DNA from: Thiohalobacter sp.
Lineage (GTDB): Bacteria; Pseudomonadota; Gammaproteobacteria; DSM-19610
Length of the DNA: 5,768 bases
Direction of reading: 5' to 3'
NCBI GenBank assembly: GCA_027010005.1
Contig: JALVCM010000027.1
Location: 1-5,768 of the forward strand
In this document: positions 1 through 5,481 of the stretch, one piece after another
How the letters are laid out: each line of letters begins with the position of its first letter
How positions within the stretch are numbered: the stretch's first letter is position 1
The notes under the pieces: model-generated
Told to the model about the DNA's origin: nothing
Databases searched by the model: none
Seen by the model: only the letters and a program-made list of their open reading frames with translations
Position numbers and translations under genes: made by a program

Positions 1-1
1 C

Positions 2-1528
2 AATACAACAGCGGACCGGCGCCATACGGCTGAACCGAGTCTGGCAAACCAGATTTCCAACCTGCGCCTTACACGACGGGATGGCGATTTTTTCTATATC
101 AATAGTAAAACCTCCCCGATCTACACACCGGAAGGTGTGTCACTGGGTACGGTCACCGTTTTTCATGATGTTACGGGTCAACACCAGCTGGCCGAACGTC
201 TTAGTTATCAGGCAGCCCATGATGCTCTGACCGGGCTGTTGAACCGTGCAGAATATGAAAGATACGTCGAAGAGGCCATACAGCATGCCCGCCGGACAGG
301 TGTTACCCACGTGGTCTGTTATCTTGATCTCGACCAGTTCAAGGTCGTCAATGACAGCTGTGGCCACGTGGCTGGAGACGAGTTGTTAAGTCGTCTGGCC
401 AAAGGTATAACAACGCTGCTCAGGGAGGGAGACATATTTGCCCGCCTGGGTGGTGATGAATTCGGTTTCCTGCTGCGGGACTGTACGACTGACCATGCAA
501 GGGAATTTGCCGAACGTGTGCGAGGCTATATCAGGGATTTCCGCTTTGTCTGGGAAGGCAAGCTGTTTGAACTTGGTGCGAGTATCGGCCTGATGGAAAT
601 TACGACTGACAGTGAAAGCCTGGCCAGCATCCTCAGTGCCGCAGATATCGCGTGTTACACAGCCAAGGACCTGGGCCGGAACCAGGTACATATTTACCAG
701 TACAGTGATGATGAAATTGGTCGTCGGCATAGCGAGATAAGGATGGTAAGCGAGATAACGCAGGCGCTCGAACAAGACAGGATGGAGCTTTATTTTCAGG
801 ACATCGTTCCGGCAAATCCGGATACACCGTACGCATTGCGTGGTGAAGTGATTGTGCGTATGCGCAACAGTGACGGCGAGCTTCTCGCCCCGGCACAGTT
901 CCTGCCGGCAGCGAAACGCTATAATCTGATAACCTCGATCGATCTCTGGGTTGTTCGCAATGCCCTGGCCTGGTATACCGATGTGCGCAAATTAAACGGG
1001 AACCTGCAACCGGCCCTGCTTTCGATCAACCTGTCAGGTTCATCCATTGGCCGCAAAAGCTTCCAGAACAAAATCAGTGTGCTGATCAGGGATTACCAGA
1101 TTGATCCGTCAACAATATGTTTCGAAATAACTGAGACTGCCGCAATTTCCGATCTCGAATCAGTGCTGGAGTTTACGACGGCATTACGTTCCATCGGTGT
1201 GAAGTTTGCGCTCGATGATTTCGGTAGTGGTCTGAGTTCGATTGCCTATCTCCGGAACCTGCCCGTGGACTATCTGAAAATTAGTGGTGGTCTTGTTCGT
1301 GATGTGGCGACTGACCCGGTCGACCGGGAAATGGTGAACTCGATTCATCAGCTGGGTCGTGTAATGGGCATCCAGACAGTTGCAGAGTTTGTCGAGAATG
1401 ACAGGATTCTGCAGCAGCTCCGGGAGATTGGTGTGGATTATGTACAGGGTTTTGCCATTGCAAGGCCGAAGCCGCTTGCCGAGGTGAGTGGTGTGGCCGC
1501 CACCGGTCTCGTGACAGTGGAAGCCTGA
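2..1528 (+). CDS. PAS-GGDEF-EAL c-di-GMP signalling protein, 5' end outside the window
   Basis: This is the C-terminal 508 residues of a larger protein. The frame is open from base 2, and the GTG at 137 lies inside the PAS domain, so it is not taken as the start. Residues about 15-60 are the end of a PAS fold, with the usual RRDG, a late G-V-S-L-G-T-V-T-V strand and the DVT exit motif. The GGDEF domain (about 68-235) has DALTG at 74-78, the DLDQF and ND metal/substrate positions, an intact GGDEF at 150-154 and an RxxD inhibitory site (REGD, 141-144) five residues before it. It should therefore make c-di-GMP with product feedback. The EAL domain (about 250-495) has EVI in place of EAL (E282). 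It keeps N343, E375, the DD pair 405-406, the DFGSG loop, K426, the AEFVE glutamate (E462) and Q482, so phosphodiesterase activity is plausible. Any N-terminal sensor is off-window. Domain assignment is secure; the net activity is not known. Confidence 0.95.
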   Translation, partial: NTTADRRHTAEPSLANQISNLRLTRRDGDFFYINSKTSPIYTPEGVSLGTVTVFHDVTGQHQLAERLSYQAAHDALTGLLNRAEYERYVEEAIQHARRTGVTHVVCYLDLDQFKVVNDSCGHVAGDELLSRLAKGITTLLREGDIFARLGGDEFGFLLRDCTTDHAREFAERVRGYIRDFRFVWEGKLFELGASIGLMEITTDSESLASILSAADIACYTAKDLGRNQVHIYQYSDDEIGRRHSEIRMVSEITQALEQDRMELYFQDIVPANPDTPYALRGEVIVRMRNSDGELLAPAQFLPAAKRYNLITSIDLWVVRNALAWYTDVRKLNGNLQPALLSINLSGSSIGRKSFQNKISVLIRDYQIDPSTICFEITETAAISDLESVLEFTTALRSIGVKFALDDFGSGLSSIAYLRNLPVDYLKISGGLVRDVATDPVDREMVNSIHQLGRVMGIQTVAEFVENDRILQQLREIGVDYVQGFAIARPKPLAEVSGVAATGLVTVEA

Positions 1529-1543
1529 CAGAAGTGATGCGTT

Positions 1544-2116
1544 CTACGGAGTGGGTGGAAGGGGCTGTGGTAATGGTGCAGGGCCGGATTCCTCTGCCGG
1601 TGGAGCGACTTTATCCGGGGGAAGCATTTCGGCGGGTAAGCTTCGGACTTCAAGTTGTTTCCCGAAGCCGCCATTCACGCACTTGTTGAAAGCCAGGGCG
1701 GCCACTTTCATTGCAGGGACGTCTGCGCTATACCGGTAGCCGCTGACAAAATTTATAACATTCAGTGTGAGTGAGTTGATATAACCGGGGCCGCCGTACT
1801 TGTCAATCTGCCGTGCGGGTTCTGAACCCTGCCTGATTGCATTGAAATTCTGTGAAGCAAAATCCCGCACCCGGGCACAGGCCTCACGGTCCACGGTCAT
1901 CTTTGAGCCGATACCATGCATTTTTGCACCTGTCTGACCGGCCGGGCACGGAGTCTGTAAATAGCTGATTTTACCGTCGGCAGCTGTGCACCGGTACACC
2001 CGGGCTGAGGCAGGGTGACTGGTAACAAGCAGGAGTATGCCAAACAGGACCGGCCTGGAAAGCAGGCTCGATGAATAATGGCGAAGGCTGGTGTCTGGAT
2101 GGTGCGGTATACGCAT
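1544..2116 (-). CDS. Exported DUF4124-like protein with proline-rich tail
   Basis: This is a 190-residue protein of unknown function. The N-terminus has a basic, histidine-rich stretch, then a hydrophobic segment (about 22-33) and an ASA cleavage site near residue 38, so export to the periplasm is likely. The mature protein opens with RVYRC, ADGKISY and TPCPAGQ (39-61), which resembles the DUF4124 domain, a short beta-rich module common in exported proteobacterial proteins. Four cysteines (43, 57, 80, 146) could form two disulfides. Residues 163-190 are rich in proline and resemble a flexible tail. ATG 2116 is the only ATG before the signal sequence, but no convincing ribosome binding site precedes it. 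The gene lies 93 nt downstream of the anti-sigma gene on the same strand, so co-transcription is possible. It converges on the c-di-GMP gene with 15 bp between stop codons. The DUF4124 call rests on the first 25 mature residues only; the rest (about 65-160) is unrecognised. Confidence 0.8.
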   Translation of the reverse strand: MRIPHHPDTSLRHYSSSLLSRPVLFGILLLVTSHPASARVYRCTAADGKISYLQTPCPAGQTGAKMHGIGSKMTVDREACARVRDFASQNFNAIRQGSEPARQIDKYGGPGYINSLTLNVINFVSGYRYSADVPAMKVAALAFNKCVNGGFGKQLEVRSLPAEMLPPDKVAPPAEESGPAPLPQPLPPTP

Positions 2117-2146
2117 ATCTGCTGCCCGGGTTCCCTGGTTGTCCGG

Positions 2147-2159
2147 CCCTGTGACAGGG
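2147..2159. repeat. Short palindrome CCCTGTGACAGGG in the 93-nt gap
   Basis: A perfect dyad with 6-bp arms around a single central base lies between the anti-sigma stop (2210) and the DUF4124-like start (2116). It could be a small operator or a weak RNA hairpin (CCCTG/CAGGG with a three-base loop). No U-tract follows on the minus strand, so it does not look like an intrinsic terminator. A palindrome this short can arise by chance. Confidence 0.3.
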
Positions 2160-2209
2160 TTGCTCAGGGTGTCGGCAATACTGCCTGGAACCTTAATCCG
2201 GGGAATGGG

Positions 2210-2917
2210 CTAGATGCGGATATAGGTCCAGCCTTCTGTGAGGCGTTCTATCAGGTGATCGGCAGCCGGGGCGTGTGCATCCACACCCTCGATGACGGTG
2301 GTATCCAGTCCAAGTTCACGCAGCCTGCCCAGCCCACGGCTGCAGGCAATGAAACGCACATTATCATAATGGGCAATGAGACGCTTGATGCTGTTGATAT
2401 GATGTGATGAGGCCGTACGCAGGAAATCAAGGCCACCGGAATTGGCGACAACCTCGATTTGTGCGCCGGTATTCCTGTACTGGCGCAGTATCTGCTCGGT
2501 ACGTTCCAGTACCTTGACGAAACGGGATTCATCCGCGTCGCTGATGTGCAGGATAACGTGTGGGGCTTCATTCCTGGAGGTATTCAGCACGATGGTCTGA
2601 CTGGCGTCTTCCGTAATCGAACGACCACCCCAGCCGGCACCAAAAGCGATCAGTGCAATCAGCAGAGACGCCGCAATATGAAAAGGTGAGGTATGACGCA
2701 GGCGCCAGTTGATACCGGGGAGTGTGCGAGTCGGGGCCTTTTCCCCCTCGAAGGAAAACTTCACCCATTCCTTGGTGCGTTGCAGTTCACAGGCACGCGC
2801 CCTGGCAGGCTCGTCGTTCTCCATCTGGATCAGGAGTCTGCTCTTCGTCCGGGCATCAAGCTCACCATCGACATAAGCGTGCAAAATGCGCTCGATTCTG
2901 AAATCTGTTTTACTCAC
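2210..2917 (-). CDS. Transmembrane anti-sigma-like protein fused to a DsrE-like domain
   Basis: This 235-residue protein has three parts. Residues 1-55 resemble a proteobacterial anti-sigma domain (HAYVDGELD at 13-21, then a helix with NDEPARAR). The zinc-type H-x3-C-x2-C motif is absent: only C43 remains, with R39 and Q46 at the other positions. Residues about 78-97 form one hydrophobic membrane span, preceded by basic WRLRH, which predicts an N-in, C-out topology. Residues 118-235 resemble the DsrE/DsrF-like fold: a VILHISDAD strand, a QIEVVANSGGLDFL strand and turn, VRFIACSRG with C192 at the position of the usual DsrE-type cysteine, and an EGWTYIRI ending typical of this family. The start is GTG 2917, which overlaps the sigma-factor stop as GTGA and implies translational coupling. 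The inferred role is to hold the adjacent ECF sigma factor at the membrane and release it in response to a signal sensed by the DsrE-like domain. Pairing with the sigma factor is well supported; the signal is unknown. Confidence 0.88.
   Translation of the reverse strand: MSKTDFRIERILHAYVDGELDARTKSRLLIQMENDEPARARACELQRTKEWVKFSFEGEKAPTRTLPGINWRLRHTSPFHIAASLLIALIAFGAGWGGRSITEDASQTIVLNTSRNEAPHVILHISDADESRFVKVLERTEQILRQYRNTGAQIEVVANSGGLDFLRTASSHHINSIKRLIAHYDNVRFIACSRGLGRLRELGLDTTVIEGVDAHAPAADHLIERLTEGWTYIRI
2914..2917 (-). other. GTGA stop/start overlap of sigma and anti-sigma genes
   Basis: On the minus strand the GTG start of the anti-sigma gene and the TGA stop of the sigma gene share four bases. 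Such overlaps usually mean that ribosomes ending the first gene re-initiate on the second, which keeps the two products near a fixed ratio. This is the main reason for choosing GTG 2917 as the start. Confidence 0.85.
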
Positions 2918-3486
2918 TTGACTCTCCGTAGGTGTCCTGTCGCTGCCGGCTGGGTGGTGCGGAAGTTGGCGAGTACTTTTTGCAGGGATTGTCTTGAAGT
3001 ATATAAGCGACTCATTACCGTACCAATCGGAATATCCAGTATATCGGCTACCTCGGCATAACTGAAACCTGCCAGGTCGACCAGTGTGACAGTTTGCCGT
3101 TGCCCTGCGGGCAGGCGCAGAATGGCATGTCTTACATGGTCGACAACTTCCTGTTCACTACAGCCTGCTTCCGCGTCACCCTCACAACAGATTTCGACAT
3201 CATCGATATCGACGGTAGGGCGGACACGTCGCAGGTACTGTTTCCAGCAGTTGCTGAGGATGGTGTACATCCAGGCATTAAGGCGTTCTTCGTCCCTTAA
3301 CTGGTGAATGCGCTGAAGTGCAATCATTAACGTTTCCTGTACCAGGTCGTCGGCAACCGCCGGTTCACCGGACCACGCAAGTGCTACACCATAAAGTCGG
3401 TCCCGGTTGTCCGAGATCTTTCTGCGCAGGCAGCGTGCATTCAGTAAACGATCAATGATTTCCATGGTGTGTAGATGCCATAGCAT
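2914..3486 (-). CDS. ECF-family RNA polymerase sigma factor
   Basis: This 190-residue protein has the two-domain layout of group 4 (extracytoplasmic function) sigma factors. Sigma region 2 spans about 25-88, with the VADDLVQETLMIAL helix (44-57) and the RLNAWMYTILSN segment (68-79) used in core binding and -10 recognition. Sigma region 4 spans about 118-172, with LPAGQRQTVTL and a helix-turn-helix, FSYAEVADILDIP then GTVMSRLYTSRQSL, that would read the -35 element. The linker (89-117) is acidic and carries C100, C101 and C109. No C-terminal extension domain is present. The gene is first in the minus-strand group and its stop overlaps the start of the anti-sigma gene, the usual arrangement for such pairs. 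ATG 3486 is the longest start, but neither it nor ATG 3465 (residue 8, MEIIDRLL) has a clear ribosome binding site. The shorter form would also give a normal-length region 2 lead. The regulon is not identifiable from the window; autoregulation is common in the family. Confidence 0.95.
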   Translation of the reverse strand: MLWHLHTMEIIDRLLNARCLRRKISDNRDRLYGVALAWSGEPAVADDLVQETLMIALQRIHQLRDEERLNAWMYTILSNCWKQYLRRVRPTVDIDDVEICCEGDAEAGCSEQEVVDHVRHAILRLPAGQRQTVTLVDLAGFSYAEVADILDIPIGTVMSRLYTSRQSLQKVLANFRTTQPAATGHLRRVK

Positions 3487-3490
3487 CCGG

Positions 3491-3505
3491 ATTTATTCAA
3501 TAAAT
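3491..3505. promoter_or_regulatory. Perfect AT-rich palindrome next to the sigma gene start
   Basis: ATTTATT-C-AATAAAT is a perfect dyad with 7-bp arms, ending 5 bp upstream of the longest sigma-factor start (3486). The left-hand nonamer ATTTATTCA recurs in inverted orientation as TGAATAAAT at 3612-3620, near the other side of the divergent region. It could be an operator, part of the sigma promoter or simply AT-rich spacer. No specific regulator family is recognised. Confidence 0.35.
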
Positions 3506-3559
3506 GTCTTTACGTCATCTCATCAAGGTGACAGATAGCATATTGCAGGAGGTGCCATT

Positions 3560-3574
3560 TGGCACATTGAAAGC
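3560..3574 (+). promoter_or_regulatory. Sigma-54-like -24/-12 promoter element
   Basis: TGGCAC at 3560-3565 matches the -24 element of sigma-54 promoters. Five bases later comes AAGC, with the invariant GC at 3573-3574, exactly at -12 spacing. The two bases before GC are AA rather than the usual TT, which weakens the match. Transcription would start near 3586, leaving a leader of about 144 nt before the ATG at 3730. Part of the -24 box is also the right arm of a perfect dyad, GTGCCA-TT-TGGCAC (3552-3565), which could instead be a repressor or activator site. Any enhancer site would fall in the region further left, possibly inside the sigma gene. Confidence 0.35.
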
Positions 3575-3587
3575 GGCATTATCCCCT

Positions 3588-3600
3588 TATTTTTAAAATA
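3588..3600. repeat. AT-only palindromic tract in the divergent intergenic region
   Basis: TATTTT-T-AAAATA is a perfect dyad inside a run of almost pure A/T (3587-3607) in a region whose genes are moderately GC-rich. It sits at and just after the start site predicted from the sigma-54-like element. It may aid DNA melting or serve as part of a promoter; TTGAAA at 3567-3572 has only a poor -10 partner (TTTTTA at 17-nt spacing). Confidence 0.3.
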
Positions 3601-3714
3601 TAAATTTAGACTGAATAAATTGTCGTCCCGGGGGATCAATACAGTCAGGCGCGGCCGATTCCTGTCCCGCTAACCTGTGCAAAAAACAATTACATCTACT
3701 ACTAAAGCGATTGT

Positions 3715-3720
3715 GAGGAG
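3715..3720 (+). promoter_or_regulatory. Ribosome binding site of the cysteine-rich exported protein gene
   Basis: GAGGAG lies nine bases before the ATG at 3730 and is a strong Shine-Dalgarno match. It fixes the start, and the signal peptide begins at that ATG. Confidence 0.8.
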
Positions 3721-3729
3721 TTCAGTGAA

Positions 3730-5364
3730 ATGAAAAGAGTAAAACAACTCACGAGTCTGGCCTACGGGTTGGGACTTGCCATGTTTGCGGGTGGTGTTGC
3801 CGCGCATGGACTTGATGAAGTTGGTCAACCGGCCTGTCTGGAAGCGAACTTCATGATGGCCGATGCCATGAATGCCCCCTTTGCTGCGGCTAACGGTCCT
3901 GGTCAGGTACTGGAAGTCAGCATTGTTACCGGTGCCCGCGGCATTACCGTAGCCAATCCGTTTGGCGGTTCCGCCGACCCGAACGGCCCGGTGTGTGAAA
4001 ATGGTAGCGGTAACCTGGAATGCCCCGGACCCTTCAAGCCGACAGGTGTACTGTCCGGTGGTCTGAATGGTCATGCATTCATTACCAGTGCAGGTCAGCA
4101 GGCGCTAACCCAGTTCCATCGTGATGGAACGCCGATTCGTACAGTTTCCTATCGTCCGCTGTTGGGTAATCCGACAGGCCCTGCCGGCCGTGGCAGTCTG
4201 CCACGCCCATTGGGTACCCAGATGATGCCAAACGGAAACATCGTGCAGGCGATCTGTGATGCCAACTTCTTTAATGCGCAGAACTCGGATGCAGTCAGCC
4301 CGTTGGGTAACACGCACCCGAGTGGTAATGCATCCAACCTGTTCTTCCCGCCGGTCTACCAGACGGCAGAGCGGAGTGCGAACAGTCGTCTGCTGGTTAT
4401 CGACCAGGAAACCATGCAGGTTATTGATGAATACAGCCAGCCTGAGGACAAGGATCCACGCTGGACCTGTATGGCAGGTATTGCCTTCAGTGAAGAAGGA
4501 ATGGGCGTGAGCATGTTCCACGGCGCCGCCATTGCCATGGTTGACTGGAAGGCCGGTATTGAAAAAGAAAGTTGTGGTGTCGGTTGTAATAAAGCCAAGA
4601 CTGATGATGACAAGAAGAAAGGCCATCGTCGTGAAGAAATGCGTGATGAGTCTGATGATAACGACGATATCTTTGAACTCGGCAAGTCCAAGAACCGTGC
4701 TGTCGTGACGCGCTGGATCGACCTGCGTCCTGGTAAACCTGCTGACGATCCTTCACGTCGTGATTCATTGCGCGCCTGGGGTTACGACGAGGACGGCACC
4801 ATCTATGTCACCGATCGTGAGCGTTCACGTGACTGTCTCGAGGGTGAAGTTCCCGGAACACCGGGTGGTTGTAATCCGAGCGTGTTCCGCCAGAAGGTTC
4901 AGGTTGTGGATTGGGGTGATGACTTCCCTTCGCGCACCATCGGTCTCGATCCTGGTGTGAACGTTATTGCCGGTATTCGTCCCAACCGCATGTCCGCAGT
5001 GGCCTGTGACAATATCGGTGGCCCCGGTCCTGATGGCACAGCCTGTGACGTCGAGACACTGTTGATTGCCGCATCGGCATTCAATCCGGGTTGTGCAGTT
5101 ACCGGGTCTGTACCGCCGGCTGAATGCTTTGTTCAGGGTGGTGGTGTCGGTGAGTACTCGATCCTGCCGGAAGATGCTGATGCACAGGACGGTACTTGCA
5201 CCGGTGAGCAGACAGGTGCCCAGAGCACCTATGGCCCAGGTGGTGTCAACTCCGGTTGTGCCCAGCCGATTGCTACCTATCTGGGTCGTAACAACGTCAC
5301 TGGCAGTACCGACTTCGTTGATCCACGCATGCTGATGGTCATTCACGAAGCATTTGTTCAGTAA
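3730..5364 (+). CDS. Exported cysteine-rich protein of unknown family, possible beta-propeller
   Basis: I do not recognise a family for this 544-residue protein. It begins with a clear Sec signal peptide: basic MKRVK, a hydrophobic core and a VAA site that would cut after A25 and leave His26 as the mature N-terminus. The mature part holds 15 cysteines (36, 89, 98, 176, 247, 282, 286, 369, 381, 426, 439, 455, 466, 490, 510), which suggests disulfides or metal binding; no CxxCH haem motif is present. Several strand-turn-strand stretches (ALTQFHRDGTPIRTV, SRLLVIDQETMQVIDEY, GYDEDGTIYVTDRE, KVQVVDWGDD) look like blades of a beta-propeller, but no defined repeat consensus is visible. Residues 288-323 form a highly charged, probably disordered insert rich in D, E, K and R. 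No lipobox, membrane anchor or sorting motif is seen at the C-terminus, so it is probably periplasmic or secreted. The gene is divergent from the sigma operon, making it a candidate but unproven target. Confidence 0.85.
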   Translation: MKRVKQLTSLAYGLGLAMFAGGVAAHGLDEVGQPACLEANFMMADAMNAPFAAANGPGQVLEVSIVTGARGITVANPFGGSADPNGPVCENGSGNLECPGPFKPTGVLSGGLNGHAFITSAGQQALTQFHRDGTPIRTVSYRPLLGNPTGPAGRGSLPRPLGTQMMPNGNIVQAICDANFFNAQNSDAVSPLGNTHPSGNASNLFFPPVYQTAERSANSRLLVIDQETMQVIDEYSQPEDKDPRWTCMAGIAFSEEGMGVSMFHGAAIAMVDWKAGIEKESCGVGCNKAKTDDDKKKGHRREEMRDESDDNDDIFELGKSKNRAVVTRWIDLRPGKPADDPSRRDSLRAWGYDEDGTIYVTDRERSRDCLEGEVPGTPGGCNPSVFRQKVQVVDWGDDFPSRTIGLDPGVNVIAGIRPNRMSAVACDNIGGPGPDGTACDVETLLIAASAFNPGCAVTGSVPPAECFVQGGGVGEYSILPEDADAQDGTCTGEQTGAQSTYGPGGVNSGCAQPIATYLGRNNVTGSTDFVDPRMLMVIHEAFVQ

Positions 5365-5393
5365 GTAGATCCATAGTACGGAGGTATTTCCGG

Positions 5394-5424
5394 AACGTTG
5401 CCTGGTATGGAGCCAGGCAGCGTT
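5394..5424 (+). terminator. Strong stem-loop between the two exported-protein genes
   Basis: AACGTTGCCTGG and CCAGGCAGCGTT pair over 12 bp with a single G-U wobble and a seven-base loop. It begins 29 nt after the upstream stop codon. No T-run follows (the next bases are CATCGGG), so it is not a classical intrinsic terminator. It could be an attenuator or a 3'-end-stabilising structure that lets the upstream gene be expressed more than the next one. The structure is directly visible; the function is inferred. Confidence 0.55.
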
Positions 5425-5467
5425 CATCGGGAATGTTCAACAATGATGTGACAATTAACAAATATAT

Positions 5468-5472
5468 GAGGG
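5468..5472 (+). promoter_or_regulatory. Ribosome binding site of the last gene
   Basis: GAGGG lies nine bases before the ATG at 5482. The nearer ATG at 5474 gives only three codons before a stop, so 5482 is the better start. Confidence 0.65.
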
Positions 5473-5481
5473 TATGGAACG

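Noticed and set aside
137..139. GTG at 137 as the start of the c-di-GMP protein
   Set aside because: The frame is open back to base 2 and the upstream codons encode the rest of a PAS domain, so the true start is before the window.
1490..1560. Bidirectional terminator between the converging c-di-GMP and DUF4124-like genes
   Set aside because: The 15-bp gap and its flanks contain no convincing stem followed by a T-run on either strand.
2117..2212. Readthrough of the anti-sigma TAG into the DUF4124-like gene, which is in the same frame with no further stop
   Set aside because: Thirty-one stop-free codons are common by chance, and the DUF4124-like protein has its own ATG and signal peptide at the proper place.
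3586..3729. c-di-GMP riboswitch in the leader of the exported protein gene
   Set aside because: The leader is long enough, but none of the conserved GEMM-type sequence blocks is visible and no stable multi-helix fold is apparent.
4105..4626. 173-codon minus-strand open frame
   Set aside because: It lies wholly within the exported protein gene on the other strand, shows no domain or signal features and has no ribosome binding site context; it is a shadow frame.
4825..5427. 200-codon minus-strand open frame
   Set aside because: It is antisense to the end of the exported protein gene and includes the stem-loop; its composition follows the coding bias of the opposite strand.
5398..5451. Possible small peptide gene after GGAGG at 5380-5384 (TTG 5398 or ATG 5407 to TGA)
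   Set aside because: The spacing from the Shine-Dalgarno-like sequence is too long, the frame is only 14-17 codons and it overlaps the stem-loop.
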